NCBI RefSeq assembly: GCF_004127215.1
Contig: NZ_QEWJ01000001.1
Coordinates: 434,001-498,000 of the forward strand
Reading direction: 5' to 3'
From: Streptococcus oralis
Lineage (GTDB): Bacteria > Bacillota > Bacilli > Lactobacillales > Streptococcaceae
Length of the DNA stretch: 64,000 nt
Of the stretch, positions 27,597 through 37,555 are shown one piece after another. Position 1 is the first letter of the stretch, and the number at the start of each line of letters is the position of its first letter. The notes beneath the pieces were generated by a model, which saw nothing but the letters and a program-made list of their open reading frames with translations, did not search any database and was not told the DNA's origin. The position numbers and the translations under genes are program-made.

Positions 27597-27610
27597 GCAA
27601 AAACTGGGCT

Positions 27611-28729
27611 TTATTGTTGTTGCTGTTGTTTCTTTTCTTCTGCTTCTTTTTCTTCCTGTTTTTTCTTCTCAGCTTCCTGTGCCTCTTTTTTAGCTTTTTC
27701 CTCAGCTTCTTGCAAAAGTTTATCCGCTAGGCTAGTACTATAGATTCCAGCTTCCATATCAATAAAGCTCGGTTCTGCTAGTTGTGGCTTAATTTTGCTA
27801 TAATAAGGCAATTTTTTACTTAACTCTGACAAGGGAACCAATATTTCATCTGTGTCCAGCATGGTAATTTTTAAAAGGTCTGCTGTTGCCTTGCTTGGCG
27901 CTAATTCGATTTTCTGGATTTGGTTCTTGATATCCTCACTGATAGTAGACAATCCCGTGATCAGCTCTTTCACCTGCTGCTCGTCGTTAAAGGTAACTGT
28001 CAGATAAGTCTCAGGCAGGTTCAAAAGGTTGACAGGGCTTGAGTCAATTGTTCCACTAGACAGAATTGGATAGTGGTCTTCACCTGTCACATAGTAACCA
28101 GCAATATCAAATTCCTTAACCTCAATCGTAAAGTTAGTTGGAAATTGATAATCAATCTTTGCTGACTCTATCCAATGGTTGGACTTGATTCGCTCAGCAT
28201 ATTTTTCCTTATCCAACAACAGGGCTAAGGTATAGTCGCTGTCTTGAATCCCAGAAGCCTGTTTAATGTCGTCCGCCTGGGTGTTACTATTTCCCTTAAC
28301 TTCGATATTTTTGATGGTCGAGAGCGGAGTCAACAGGTAGACTGAGAGAAGGAGGACCAGAATACTTGGCACTAAGATACTCACAGCTCGCCAAATATGA
28401 ACTGGAGCGATTTTAGGCTTGGCTAGTTTTTCTTTTTTCTTCTTCTCTTTTTCTTCGTTGACTTTATAGTCATCCTTTTGAGATTTTTCTTCTTTTTCGG
28501 ATAGTTCCTTACTTGGACTTGTATCTTCTTCGTCCGACTGACTCGAGGATTTTTTGGCCTCCTCCAATAGTTTCGAGTTGGCCTCCTTTCGAGCTTGTTT
28601 TTCCTTTTCCTTCTCCTCAGCTAGGGCAGCTTCTTCCTCAGCCTTTTTCTTTAGGTATTCTTGGTTTCGTTTCTGCCATTCAGACAATTCTTTCTTGGGG
28701 TTTGATTCTTTTTTCTTATCCTTTGACAT
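27611..28729 (-). CDS. divIB: Cell-division protein DivIB/FtsQ
   Basis: A 372-aa bitopic membrane protein of the divisome (DivIB-DivIC-FtsL complex). A long charged cytoplasmic N-terminal region (about 110 residues, Lys/Glu-rich) precedes one membrane segment near residues 112-135, then the POTRA domain (TPLSTIKNIEVKGNSNTQADDIKQ), the FtsQ/DivIB beta domain and a low-complexity KKQQQQQ tail. It ends the murD-murG-divIB cell-wall/division operon, with the stop close to the pyr promoter. Confidence 0.94.
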   Translation of the reverse strand: MSKDKKKESNPKKELSEWQKRNQEYLKKKAEEEAALAEEKEKEKQARKEANSKLLEEAKKSSSQSDEEDTSPSKELSEKEEKSQKDDYKVNEEKEKKKKEKLAKPKIAPVHIWRAVSILVPSILVLLLSVYLLTPLSTIKNIEVKGNSNTQADDIKQASGIQDSDYTLALLLDKEKYAERIKSNHWIESAKIDYQFPTNFTIEVKEFDIAGYYVTGEDHYPILSSGTIDSSPVNLLNLPETYLTVTFNDEQQVKELITGLSTISEDIKNQIQKIELAPSKATADLLKITMLDTDEILVPLSELSKKLPYYSKIKPQLAEPSFIDMEAGIYSTSLADKLLQEAEEKAKKEAQEAEKKKQEEKEAEEKKQQQQQ

Positions 28730-28738
28730 TGATTTTCC

Positions 28739-29797
28739 TTATGATAAGTCTTTTCTTAGTAGGGCATAAAAATCATCAAGAGATTTCAACTCAGTTGAAG
28801 CCCTCATACTAGCTTGGTATTGATCCTTGTGACTAAGCAGGTGACTGATTTTCTCTTCCAAGCTTTCCAAGGTCAAGTCACTTTCTTGAAGTTCTTCTGC
28901 ATAACCTTTCTTAACAAAGTAGGCTGCATTTTCAATCTGGTCTCCTCGACTTGCTTCACGACCCAATGGTACGATGAGATGGAGTTTCGCCATAGCCAAG
29001 AGCTCAAAAATCGTATTGGCACCACCACGCGTCACCACCACATCTGCCATCTCCATCAAGGGTTGATAGAAGTCCGTCACATAGTCAACACGAAAGAGAT
29101 TTTGACTCAATTCATTGAGGCTAGAATCTCCAGTGAGATTAATGATATTGTAGCGCTCTGTCAGCTCTTTTTTATGTTCTGTCACCAATTGGTTAAAGAC
29201 ACGAGCTCCTGCAGAACCACCAACAAACAATACAGTTGGCAATTTTGGATTAAAGTGGGTTTGGATATCCACCAATTCATCTGGCTCTGAAGTTTTTTGG
29301 TCTGAAACCTTGGTCACTGCTCCTACATGCTCGACTTTTGCAAGACCAGCAGCCTGCTCAAAAGTTGAGTACATCTTGGTTGCAAATTTGTAGGCAATTT
29401 TATTGGCCAAGCCCATGGATAGGTCAGATTCGTGGATAAAGACAGGTACTCCAGACACACGCGCAGCGATAACTGGCGGCACAGAGACAAATCCCCCTTT
29501 AGAAAAGAGAGCTTGCGGACGAAGTCGTAACATGATAAAGAGAGATTGGACAATTCCCCAACCAACTTTGAAGACATCCAGCATATTTTGCCATGAAAAA
29601 TAGCGACGCAATTTCCCTGTCGCAATGGAATGGAAGGTCACATTCAAACCTGACTTGAGGATTTCTTGGTGTTCGATTCCGTTCTTATCCCCGATATAGT
29701 GGACTTCCCAGCCGTCTTCGATAAACTTGGGCATTAACAAAAGATTGAGGGTAACGTGTCCAACCGTCCCCCCACCTGTAAAGACAATTTTTTTCAT
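28739..29797 (-). CDS. murG: MurG N-acetylglucosaminyltransferase
   Basis: A 352-aa membrane-associated GT-B enzyme that adds GlcNAc to lipid I, making lipid II. Visible: the N-terminal [12 protein letters not shown] glycine loop (the streptococcal variant with Val), [14 protein letters not shown], and the UDP-GlcNAc-binding [12 protein letters not shown] in the C-terminal lobe. It lies between murD and divIB with 1- and 9-bp gaps, as in other streptococci. Confidence 0.96.
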   Translation of the reverse strand: MKKIVFTGGGTVGHVTLNLLLMPKFIEDGWEVHYIGDKNGIEHQEILKSGLNVTFHSIATGKLRRYFSWQNMLDVFKVGWGIVQSLFIMLRLRPQALFSKGGFVSVPPVIAARVSGVPVFIHESDLSMGLANKIAYKFATKMYSTFEQAAGLAKVEHVGAVTKVSDQKTSEPDELVDIQTHFNPKLPTVLFVGGSAGARVFNQLVTEHKKELTERYNIINLTGDSSLNELSQNLFRVDYVTDFYQPLMEMADVVVTRGGANTIFELLAMAKLHLIVPLGREASRGDQIENAAYFVKKGYAEELQESDLTLESLEEKISHLLSHKDQYQASMRASTELKSLDDFYALLRKDLS

Positions 29798-29798
29798 A

Positions 29799-31151
29799 TT
29801 ATTCCTTTAACTCCGCTACTGTGTCGATAAAGAGGTCGCCACGTACTTCAAAGTTAGCATACATATCCCAACTGGCATTGGCAGGACTGAGGAGAACCAC
29901 ATCTCCTTGAGCCGCAAGCTCATAGGCCTTGCGGGTCGCATCTGCAATATCAGTCGCATCCACGTAAGTCACACCAGCCTTCTCAGCTGCCCGTTTAACA
30001 CGTTCTGCTGACTGACCAAGGATGACCATTTTCTTGAGGCCAGTAATGTCTGGCACCAATTCGTCAAATTCATTTCCACGGTCTAAACCACCTGCAATCA
30101 AGATGACCTTGCTGTTGTCAAATCCTGACAAGGCTTTTTGAGTTGCCAAAATATTGGTTGACTTGCTATCGTTATAGAATTTGACACCTTTGATTTCATC
30201 CACAAATTGGAGACGGTGTTTGACACCACCAAAAGATGAAAGAGTTTCCTTGATGGTTTGACTGTCTACACCACGGAGTTTGGCTACAACAATGGTAGCA
30301 AGGGCGTTTTCTACATTGTGACTACCTGGAACACCGATTTCATCAGCTGCCATGACCACTTCCCCACGGAAGTAAAGTTGACCATCTTCCAGATAAGCTC
30401 CATCAACCTTCTCAAGTGTTGAAAATGGAACAACCGTAGCCTCTGTTTTGGTAGCCAATTTTTTTGCCAAGTCTTGGTTAAAGTTCAAAACAAGGAAATC
30501 AGTTGCTGTCATCTTGTTCTGGATATTCCATTTAGCTACTACATATTCCTCAAATGAGCCATGGTAATCGATATGAGTTGGCATGAGGTTGGTAATAACC
30601 GCAATCTCAGGATGGAATTCTTGAACTCCCATTAGTTGGAAAGAAGAAAGTTCCATGACAAGCGTGTCCTTGGCTGTTGCAGTTTGAGCCACTTGACTAG
30701 CAGGATAGCCGATATTCCCTGACAAGAGACCATGTTGTCCAGCAGCAGTCAAAACTTCTCCAATCATAGTCGTTGTGGTCGTTTTCCCATTTGAACCTGT
30801 GATACCGATAATTGGCGCTTCTGAGATCAAGTAAGCCAACTCCACCTCCGTCAAGACTGGAATTTCCTTTGCTAATGCCTTTTCAATCATGGGATTGCTA
30901 TAAGGAATCCCTGGATTTTTTACCATGAGGGCAAACTCTTCATCCAAGAGCTCCAAAGGATGCCCACCAGTGACAACCTTGATCCCTTCTTCCAGCAAAC
31001 TTTGCGCAGCTGGATTTTCCTCAAAAGGTTTGCCATCATTTACCGTCACAATGGCACCCAGCTTGTCCAGCAAACGAGCTGCAGACTCACCAGACTTAGC
31101 CAAACCTAAAACAAGGACTTTCTTATTTTTAAATTGATCGATTACTTTCAT
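29799..31151 (-). CDS. murD: UDP-N-acetylmuramoylalanine--D-glutamate ligase MurD
   Basis: A 450-aa Mur ligase adding D-glutamate to UDP-MurNAc-L-Ala. The N-terminal domain starts [17 protein letters not shown]; the ATP loop [13 protein letters not shown] is near residue 115-127; NDSKSTN near 320 is the substrate region. It is the first gene of the murD-murG-divIB unit. Confidence 0.96.
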   Translation of the reverse strand: MKVIDQFKNKKVLVLGLAKSGESAARLLDKLGAIVTVNDGKPFEENPAAQSLLEEGIKVVTGGHPLELLDEEFALMVKNPGIPYSNPMIEKALAKEIPVLTEVELAYLISEAPIIGITGSNGKTTTTTMIGEVLTAAGQHGLLSGNIGYPASQVAQTATAKDTLVMELSSFQLMGVQEFHPEIAVITNLMPTHIDYHGSFEEYVVAKWNIQNKMTATDFLVLNFNQDLAKKLATKTEATVVPFSTLEKVDGAYLEDGQLYFRGEVVMAADEIGVPGSHNVENALATIVVAKLRGVDSQTIKETLSSFGGVKHRLQFVDEIKGVKFYNDSKSTNILATQKALSGFDNSKVILIAGGLDRGNEFDELVPDITGLKKMVILGQSAERVKRAAEKAGVTYVDATDIADATRKAYELAAQGDVVLLSPANASWDMYANFEVRGDLFIDTVAELKE

Positions 31152-31239
31152 GTCTCAAACTCCATTTCTACTCCTACTATTTTACCATTTTTATGGAAAT
31201 AATACTAAGCGAAAATGCTCTAACCCTCATTCTAACATC

Positions 31240-31265
31240 GAAAAAGAGAGCCATAGCTCTCTTTC
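31240..31265 (-). terminator. Terminator after the DUF3165 gene
   Basis: AAAGAGAGC pairs with GCTCTCTTT across a 4-nt loop with a T run on the minus strand, directly after the DUF3165-like stop and before the murD operon. Confidence 0.85.
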
Positions 31266-31268
31266 TAT

Positions 31269-31523
31269 TTATCTTCTTTTGCTCTTTTTTACAGGCATGA
31301 GCGTAATGTCCCTCAAGCTAAAGTAGGCTAGGGCCAGCATGGCGATTGTGACAAAGAATTCTGTAGGTAATTGGAAGATTTGCAAGATGGACAACATCAA
31401 CAAAATCAAGAGTGCAACAACTACAAAGACCAAGATAACGATGTTGACTGTTCCTTTGATACTTTGGGGTGTCGCAAATACATAGAGTAGTAATAAGAGT
31501 ATCCCTATGATTAAATAGACCAT
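31269..31523 (-). CDS. Small membrane protein, DUF3165-like
   Basis: An 84-aa protein with about three membrane segments (YLIIGILLLLLYVFA, IVILVFVVVALLILLMLSIL, FFVTIAMLALAYFSL) and a basic tail (KKSKRR). It resembles the DUF3165 family found next to typA in streptococci, function unknown. It starts 20 bp after the typA stop on the same strand and is followed by a terminator, so it is the second gene of a typA transcript. Confidence 0.78.
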   Translation of the reverse strand: MVYLIIGILLLLLYVFATPQSIKGTVNIVILVFVVVALLILLMLSILQIFQLPTEFFVTIAMLALAYFSLRDITLMPVKKSKRR

Positions 31524-31542
31524 CTTTATCTCTTTCTAGCTC

Positions 31543-33384
31543 TTATTCAGCTGATTTTTTCTTTTTGTTGGCTTTCTCGCGCTCTGCCTTGTTGAGGATT
31601 TGCTTACGCAAACGGATTGACTCAGGCGTTACTTCCATGTACTCGTCATCGTTCAAGAACTCAAGAGACTCTTCAAGGGTCAAGATACGAGGTGTCTTGA
31701 TAACCGCTGTTTGGTCCTTGGTAGCTGAACGAACGTTGGTCATTTGTTTAGCCTTAGTGATGTTAACTGTCAAGTCATTTTCACGAGAGTTTTCACCGAT
31801 GATCATTCCTTCATAAACCTCAGTACCTGGGTTAACAAAGATGGTTCCACGTTCTTCGATCGACATGATTGAGTAAGTTGTTGCCTTACCAGCATCGATG
31901 GAAACGAGGGCACCACGGTGACGTCCACCGATTTCACCCGGAATGAGTGGCAAGTATTGGTCGAAGGTATGGTTCATGATACCGTAACCACGAGTCATTG
32001 ACAAGAACTCAGTTGAGTATCCAATCAAACCACGCGCTGGAACAAGGAAAACCAAGCGAGTTTGACCATTACCAGTTGAAATCATATCCAACATTTCACC
32101 CTTACGCTCAGAAAGACTTTGAATAACAGATCCTTGGTATTCTTCTGGAGTGTCGATTTGCACGCGCTCAAATGGCTCACATTTGACACCGTCGATTTCT
32201 TTTACAATAACCTCTGGACGAGATACTTGAAGTTCATAACCCTCACGACGCATGGTTTCGATCAAGATTGACAAGTGCAATTCTCCACGTCCTGAAACAG
32301 TCCATTTATCTGGTGAGTCTGTAGGCTCGACACGAAGGGAAACGTCTGTTTGCAATTCTGCCTGCAAGCGTTCTTCCACCTTACGAGAAGTTACCCATTT
32401 CCCTTCACGACCTGCAAATGGTGAGTTGTTTACCAAAAAGGTCATTTGAAGCGTTGGCTCATCAATGTGAAGAATTGGAAGTGGTTCAATGGCATCTGTC
32501 GGAGTAATGGTTTCACCAACAAAGATATCTTCCATACCTGAAACGGCGATCAAGTCACCTGCTTTAGCTTCTTGAATTTCACGACGTTCCAAACCAAAGA
32601 AACCGAAGAGTTTTGTAACACGGAAGTTCTTGGTTGTACCATCAAGTTTAGAAAGGGTAACTTGGTCTCCAACTTTTACACTACCACGGAAGACACGACC
32701 GATGCCGATACGACCTACGAAGTCATTGTAGTCCAAAAGTGACACTTGGAATTGCAAAGGCTCATCAGAGTTGTCTACTGGAGCTGGGATATGGTCGATG
32801 ATGGTATCAAAGATTGGTGCCATTGTTTTTTCTTGATCAGCAGGATCATCAGACAAGGAAGATGTTCCGTTGATAGCAGAAGCATACACCACTGGGAAAT
32901 CAAGCTGGTCATCATCTGCACCAAGCTCGATGAAGAGTTCCAAGACTTCGTCCACTACTTCTGCTGGACGAGCTGATGGTTTGTCGATTTTGTTGACAAC
33001 CACGATTGGGACAAGGTCTTGTTCCAAGGCCTTTTTCAATACGAAACGAGTTTGTGGCATGGTTCCTTCGTAGGCATCCACAACCAAAACAACACCGTCA
33101 ACCATTTTCATGATCCGCTCAACTTCTCCACCGAAGTCCGCGTGCCCAGGTGTGTCCATGATATTAATACGAGTTCCATTGTAAGCAACGGCTGTATTTT
33201 TTGCAAGGATGGTAATTCCGCGCTCTTTCTCGATATCGTTTGAATCCATCGCACGCTCTGCCAATTCAGTACGTGCATCAAGCGTTTCTGATTGTTTCAA
33301 TAATTCGTCAACGAGGGTTGTTTTACCGTGGTCAACGTGGGCGATAATCGCAATGTTACGGATATCTTCTCTTAATTTTGTCAT
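31543..33384 (-). CDS. typA: Ribosome-associated GTPase TypA/BipA
   Basis: A 613-aa translational GTPase of the EF-G class. Motifs: G1 AHVDHGKTT (near residues 15-23), G3 DTPGHADF, G4 NKID. C-terminal EF-G-like domains end with the BipA-specific region and a Lys-rich tail. It associates with ribosomes in stress and cold adaptation in other bacteria. The start codon at 33382-33384 is followed by [19 protein letters not shown], matching the family. Confidence 0.96.
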   Translation of the reverse strand: MTKLREDIRNIAIIAHVDHGKTTLVDELLKQSETLDARTELAERAMDSNDIEKERGITILAKNTAVAYNGTRINIMDTPGHADFGGEVERIMKMVDGVVLVVDAYEGTMPQTRFVLKKALEQDLVPIVVVNKIDKPSARPAEVVDEVLELFIELGADDDQLDFPVVYASAINGTSSLSDDPADQEKTMAPIFDTIIDHIPAPVDNSDEPLQFQVSLLDYNDFVGRIGIGRVFRGSVKVGDQVTLSKLDGTTKNFRVTKLFGFFGLERREIQEAKAGDLIAVSGMEDIFVGETITPTDAIEPLPILHIDEPTLQMTFLVNNSPFAGREGKWVTSRKVEERLQAELQTDVSLRVEPTDSPDKWTVSGRGELHLSILIETMRREGYELQVSRPEVIVKEIDGVKCEPFERVQIDTPEEYQGSVIQSLSERKGEMLDMISTGNGQTRLVFLVPARGLIGYSTEFLSMTRGYGIMNHTFDQYLPLIPGEIGGRHRGALVSIDAGKATTYSIMSIEERGTIFVNPGTEVYEGMIIGENSRENDLTVNITKAKQMTNVRSATKDQTAVIKTPRILTLEESLEFLNDDEYMEVTPESIRLRKQILNKAEREKANKKKKSAE

Positions 33385-33542
33385 GATTTCCTCTAATATT
33401 TAAATTTTTATTTCTAACTGAACAATTATACCACAGTCTTATCCAAAAATCACAGTTCAGCTAAGTGTAAATGTTTTCACTCTGCTTTTCTAGGCAAGGC
33501 AACCCTTTTCAAAGTCAGAGACTTATGATAAGATAAGCTGGT

Positions 33543-34268
33543 ATGCGTTTAGATAGATTATTAGCCCAAGAAAAGGTCAGTCGCAAGGCTATGAAACAGG
33601 CACTTCAAAAAAAAGAAATCCTAGTGGACGATTGTCCAGCCAGCTCCCTCGCTCAAAATGTCGACACTGGATTACAAAAACTAGTCTTTCAAGGACGGCA
33701 AATCCAAGGATACGAGCACAACTACCTCATGCTTCATAAGCCAAACGGAGTCGTTACAGCTAGCAAGGATAAGAAACTTCCAACCGTCATGGACCTAGTC
33801 CCCAAAAATATCCAGTCAGACCAACTCTACGCGATAGGCAGGCTAGACCGCGATACTACAGGACTACTCCTTTTGACAGACAATGGACCTCTTGGTTTTC
33901 AACTCCTCCATCCTCAATATCATGTAGATAAAACTTACCAAGTCAAGGTTAATGGACTGCTCACACCAGACCATATCCAAAAGTTCAAAGATGGGATTAT
34001 CTTTTTAGATGGGACTGCCTGTAAACCTGCTCAGCTTGAAATTCTAGACGCAAGCCCAACAGAGAGCCATACCTCTATTACCATCTCAGAAGGAAAATTT
34101 CATCAGGTTAAAAAAATGTTCCTCTCAGTTGGTGTCAAGGTGACTGCCTTAAAAAGAGTCCAGTTCGGCGATTTTACATTAAATTCAGAGCTATCAGAAG
34201 GGCAATACCGTCCCTTGAATCCAGAGGAATTAGAAATCATAAAAAACTATTTAGAGATGAGTCGATAA
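33543..34268 (+). CDS. rsuA: 16S rRNA pseudouridine synthase (RsuA family)
   Basis: A 241-aa RNA modification enzyme. An N-terminal S4 RNA-binding domain (MRLDRLLAQEKVSRKAMKQAL) precedes the catalytic domain with GRLDRDTTGLLLLT near residues 99-112, whose Asp is the nucleophile. RsuA targets U516 of 16S rRNA in E. coli. No Shine-Dalgarno site is seen; TATGAT at 33524-33529 ends 13 nt before the ATG, so the mRNA leader would be at most a few bases. It is divergent from typA and ends at a bidirectional terminator. Confidence 0.92.
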   Translation: MRLDRLLAQEKVSRKAMKQALQKKEILVDDCPASSLAQNVDTGLQKLVFQGRQIQGYEHNYLMLHKPNGVVTASKDKKLPTVMDLVPKNIQSDQLYAIGRLDRDTTGLLLLTDNGPLGFQLLHPQYHVDKTYQVKVNGLLTPDHIQKFKDGIIFLDGTACKPAQLEILDASPTESHTSITISEGKFHQVKKMFLSVGVKVTALKRVQFGDFTLNSELSEGQYRPLNPEELEIIKNYLEMSR

Positions 34269-34271
34269 AAC

Positions 34272-34301
34272 AAAAAAAGCTTTAGGTTTGAAGCTTTTTT
34301 T
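34272..34301. terminator. Bidirectional terminator after rsuA
   Basis: AAAAAAAGCTT pairs with AAGCTTTTTTT across a 9-nt loop, between convergent rsuA and the small membrane-protein gene. Confidence 0.88.
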
Positions 34302-34306
34302 ATTGC

Positions 34307-34540
34307 TTATCTAAAAACTATTGCGATGGCTAGAATCCAGTTAAGAACAGAAACTACAAGTCCTACGATGTTGAGAATTTTTTCTGTTTGATAGTTAAGT
34401 CCAGATTCTTTTTGGTATGAAAAAGCCAAGACCAATCCTATAATCCCCAAAATCAGACCCACTATTGGAGAAAGCAAACCAAGGACGATAGATAAGATAC
34501 CTAAAATAAGTGAAGGTTTTTTCTTTTGTTGTGAATTCAT
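34307..34540 (-). CDS. Small two-segment membrane protein (DUF4190-like)
   Basis: A 77-aa protein starting MNSQQKKKPSLILGILSIVL with two glycine-rich hydrophobic segments (IVGLILGIIGLVLAF and ILNIVGLVVSVLNWILAIAIVF) linked by a polar loop. The G-x-x-x-G spacing suggests a DUF4190-like membrane protein; no function is known. The start is the ATG at 34538-34540, with AAGGAG upstream; the longer frame lacks one. Confidence 0.7.
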   Translation of the reverse strand: MNSQQKKKPSLILGILSIVLGLLSPIVGLILGIIGLVLAFSYQKESGLNYQTEKILNIVGLVVSVLNWILAIAIVFR

Positions 34541-34626
34541 ATTACAAAATCTCCTTAAATTTAATATAAATGATGATACCATAAAATGCAAGATTTATCT
34601 ACCATTAGACAGTTTTTAACAGAATG

Positions 34627-35007
34627 TTAGCTAGTCTTGACCTTCCCGTTCCAAGAATCCAATCCATAAGAAAGGATATAAATTTCAGAGAAACCTTGTT
34701 TTTTCAAATAAAGTGCTGCATTGGTTACTCGTTGTCCGCGTTGGTTTTCATAGAGAAGGACAGGTTTATCCTTGCGAAGGGCTGCAAGGCTTGACTTCAA
34801 CTGATTTGAAGGAATATTGCGGGCTCCGAGGATATGTTTCCTGTGAAATTCTGCTGCTTCACGAACATCAATCAACTGCCCTTTCCGAATCAAGGCTTCA
34901 AATTCTGCATTGTCCACAATCTTAGCTGCACGACGAATACGAAGGTAGTTATACCCCATCCATGCCGCCATCGCTAGTACGATTCCCCAAACAATCCAAA
35001 TTGTCAT
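34627..35007 (-). CDS. Membrane-anchored rhodanese-like protein
   Basis: A 126-aa protein with one N-terminal membrane segment (IWIVWGIVLAMAAWMGYNYL) and a rhodanese fold: DVREAAEFHRKHILGARNIPSNQL is the typical first half. At the active-site position the loop reads LLYENQRGQRVT, so the catalytic cysteine of sulfurtransferases is replaced and the domain is probably inactive as a sulfurtransferase. It overlaps yqgQ by 4 bp, indicating coupled translation. Confidence 0.85.
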   Translation of the reverse strand: MTIWIVWGIVLAMAAWMGYNYLRIRRAAKIVDNAEFEALIRKGQLIDVREAAEFHRKHILGARNIPSNQLKSSLAALRKDKPVLLYENQRGQRVTNAALYLKKQGFSEIYILSYGLDSWNGKVKTS

Positions 35008-35228
35008 AAGTTCTTATCTCCATTTTTCTCTATGTAGTCTAATTCTATCTTGTGCTCTCTACGAAGAACAGCTTCCGCCTCTAGATAGTCTAACTTGTCC
35101 ATCAGACCTGCATCATAGATCCGAGAGAGTTCGAGCTTCATCAGTTCAATATCATACAAGCGCTTCCCCATGTAAACAATAATGCCAAACTGTTTGAGAA
35201 ATTGCTGCACATCATAGAATGTTTTCAT
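35004..35228 (-). CDS. yqgQ: YqgQ-family small protein
   Basis: A 74-aa helical protein: MKTFYDVQQFLKQFGIIVYMGKRLYDIE, then EAEAVLRREHKIELDYIEK. It resembles YqgQ of Bacillus and streptococci, function unknown. I selected the ATG at 35226-35228 because a complete promoter ends 7 nt upstream, which would exclude the longer frame. It overlaps the rhodanese gene by 4 bp and is first in that two-gene unit. Confidence 0.82.
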   Translation of the reverse strand: MKTFYDVQQFLKQFGIIVYMGKRLYDIELMKLELSRIYDAGLMDKLDYLEAEAVLRREHKIELDYIEKNGDKNL

Positions 35229-35235
35229 AAGACTC

Positions 35236-35264
35236 ATTCTAGCAAAATTTTGTGTTTTTTTCAA
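35236..35264 (-). promoter_or_regulatory. yqgQ promoter giving a leaderless transcript
   Basis: On the minus strand TTGAAA (35259-35264) and TAGAAT (35236-35241) are spaced by 17 bp. The -10 ends 7 nt before the yqgQ ATG, so the mRNA would start at or next to the start codon. No Shine-Dalgarno is present. Confidence 0.75.
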
Positions 35265-35292
35265 GAAGAGACTCACACAAGAAGTATCACAG

Positions 35293-35324
35293 AAATTAAA
35301 AAAACTGCATCTTCTGCAACTTTT
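35293..35324 (-). terminator. Terminator after the response-regulator gene
   Basis: On the minus strand an imperfect stem built on TGCA/TGCA plus flanking A/T and G-U pairs is followed by a T run, overlapping the end of the response-regulator frame. Confidence 0.55.
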
Positions 35325-35920
35325 TAATCTGGTGGAAAATAGCCCAACTGCTCAGCGATGTGAATCGCCTCCTGCCTGTTAGTCACCCCCAATTTTGAAA
35401 AGATATTCGCCAAGTGATTTGATACTGTACGTTTACTCACATAGACCTTGTCACAGACATCATCAATGGTCAAGCCATTTCTAACCAGTTCTAGTATCTC
35501 GATTTCTCGTGGTGTTAGCACCTCTACCATCACTTCATCTGAAAAGACTTTACCACCTAGATAAATCTTTTCCAATTTTTTCACCAACTCATCTGGGTTC
35601 ATACTTTTGTCCAGAAATCCATAAGCCCCCATAGCTTTAGCTCGGTGTTCATACATTTTTTTACTGTAACCTGTCAAAATCACAACCTTACTAGAACAAC
35701 CATTGTCGATAATCTCTTGTGCCAAGGTCAGCCCATCATCTTGATACAGACTCGTCAGGTTGATGTCAATCAAAATAATGTCGTAGTCATTAAAAGCAAT
35801 CTCCGAGATAGTCGAAAAATTATCCACTAACTGGACCTTTTTAATGTTTTCCGATAACTCTAAAATCATCTTGATACTTTGGCTAAATAATTTATGATCA
35901 TCAATTAACAAAATTTTCAT
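35324..35920 (-). CDS. NarL/LuxR-family response regulator of a lantibiotic-type two-component system
   Basis: A 198-aa response regulator. The receiver domain has the acidic pocket in ILLIDDHKLF and the phosphoacceptor Asp in DIILIDINL near residue 48. The C-terminal LuxR helix-turn-helix is LTPREIEILELVRNGLTIDDVCDK...SKRTVSNHLANIFSKLGV. The start is the ATG at 35918-35920, with AAGGAG upstream, overlapping the kinase gene by 20 bp. With the ABC exporter and precursor genes upstream the arrangement matches salivaricin/SA-FF22-type regulation (SalR/ScnR). It probably controls the precursor and exporter promoters. Confidence 0.88.
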   Translation of the reverse strand: MKILLIDDHKLFSQSIKMILELSENIKKVQLVDNFSTISEIAFNDYDIILIDINLTSLYQDDGLTLAQEIIDNGCSSKVVILTGYSKKMYEHRAKAMGAYGFLDKSMNPDELVKKLEKIYLGGKVFSDEVMVEVLTPREIEILELVRNGLTIDDVCDKVYVSKRTVSNHLANIFSKLGVTNRQEAIHIAEQLGYFPPD

Positions 35921-37475
35921 AACACAACTCCTTATCAATCGGGAGAGTAATTTCTACACGAAATCTCTTATTATTTTCAAAAATCTGCATCTGACCACCT
36001 AAAACACTAATTTTATTAAACATATTTTTCAAGCCATAACCTAAGGATTTTTCTGTTTGAAGGCAGTCATTTTCAGAAATTATAAAAATAGCGTCATCAT
36101 GCACATCAATCTTCAAAGAAATCGTTCCACCACTAGCGTACTTAACGGCATTGGTCGCCAATTCCTCAACCAGACGATAGACAATTTTATCGTAAGGAGA
36201 TAAAAGCCTAAAGTGGACAGGAAACTGTGTGACGACTTCATTTTCTGCGTGATAGCGCTTAACAATCCGATTAATCAGCCCTTGATACTGGATGTCTAAC
36301 TGCTCATCTGTTTCTACCATTGGCTGATAATAATCCATCCGTTCACGAATCCGCTGAACCAACTCCTCTGTCACCAGATTGATCTGTTCACCAAAAACTT
36401 GATTGCTACTATATTTATTGAAATTTTTTATTGCAATCACATTTTGCAGGATTTCATTGTGAAGAAATTCGGAGAACTGTTGTTCTGTGTCTTCATTTGC
36501 CAGCAGATTTTTCACCATACGGTTACGCTTTAAAAAGAGAACTTTTACATAATCCCTAGCATCTAGCATATCAGCGGAACGAAAGAAACGAATCAATTCT
36601 TCCGAACAAATCCCGAACAATAGTAACATGATATTCAAGACCAAAAAGCTCGTGTTTAAGTCTAAACGAAAGATGATAAAAATGCCTACTAACAAAAACA
36701 TAACCAGTAAAAACAAGCGTGAAAAAGCTTTTATATAGGACAACTTCAACTCTGCTACCTTTTTCTGAAGAGAGTTAATAATTGTTTTGATATGCAAAAA
36801 AGCAAGTATTCCAAGAATTTCAAGATACCAGACTAGATTCATCACTCCTGAGCCCGTTGTATTGATATACAAAAAGAAATAAGAAAGAGGCAATATCAAA
36901 GCTAATATCCACAAATTTCGTCTCTGATACTTGAGTTTACTTTTCAACTCTTTATGATATAAAATCAGTAAAATCAAGGGAACAAGGTTTAAAAAGAAAG
37001 ACGCAAACAAGGACAGAAAGAGAAAAATTGAAGGACTTAACAGATATGAACTAATGGTGATTAGTGTCAACACAAAGGACACACTCAACAGTTCTTCTCC
37101 CATTTTCTCTCCCAGAAAGATAATAGACAGAGAACTATATACCAATAAAAAAGAGTTGAGCGGATGAAGAATATCAAAAAAGTGCAACAGAGTGCTAGTA
37201 ACTCCTTGATTAAATATGGATTGCCAGCTAATAAGAAACATCATCAGAAGCAACCAAAGTTTCAACTCACTATACCGAAAGGTCACAATATTACAAATAT
37301 AACTAAATGCAATTAAAGCAATAATCAGCAATAAAACCAGCTGCAAGGAGAAATTTGTCGAAAAGTCCAGAGGAATCCTATAATAAATATAAATCATCAA
37401 AGTTAGATGATTAAAAATCGCCAACCACCACAATAAAAGTGAGTTTTTCGAGATCAATTTGACAAACTGTTTCAT
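35901..37475 (-). CDS. Sensor histidine kinase of the lantibiotic-type system
   Basis: A 524-aa membrane kinase. The N-terminal 300 residues carry about ten hydrophobic segments with no long extracellular loop. The phosphorylated His is in FSEFLHNEILQNVIA near residue 340, the N-box is VEELATNAVKYASGG and the G-box GYGLKNMFNKIS, so it belongs to the class of kinases with a NarX/SalK-like HATPase. It precedes the response regulator with a 20-bp overlap. The many membrane spans suggest detection of a membrane signal such as lantibiotic stress or the peptide itself. Confidence 0.87.
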   Translation of the reverse strand: MKQFVKLISKNSLLLWWLAIFNHLTLMIYIYYRIPLDFSTNFSLQLVLLLIIALIAFSYICNIVTFRYSELKLWLLLMMFLISWQSIFNQGVTSTLLHFFDILHPLNSFLLVYSSLSIIFLGEKMGEELLSVSFVLTLITISSYLLSPSIFLFLSLFASFFLNLVPLILLILYHKELKSKLKYQRRNLWILALILPLSYFFLYINTTGSGVMNLVWYLEILGILAFLHIKTIINSLQKKVAELKLSYIKAFSRLFLLVMFLLVGIFIIFRLDLNTSFLVLNIMLLLFGICSEELIRFFRSADMLDARDYVKVLFLKRNRMVKNLLANEDTEQQFSEFLHNEILQNVIAIKNFNKYSSNQVFGEQINLVTEELVQRIRERMDYYQPMVETDEQLDIQYQGLINRIVKRYHAENEVVTQFPVHFRLLSPYDKIVYRLVEELATNAVKYASGGTISLKIDVHDDAIFIISENDCLQTEKSLGYGLKNMFNKISVLGGQMQIFENNKRFRVEITLPIDKELCYENFVN

Positions 37476-37555
37476 ATGTATCCACTTCCTGAACTACTTT
37501 AATATCATTATAACACAATACCAGAATTGTCGGATAGGCAACTCTGGTATTTGAC

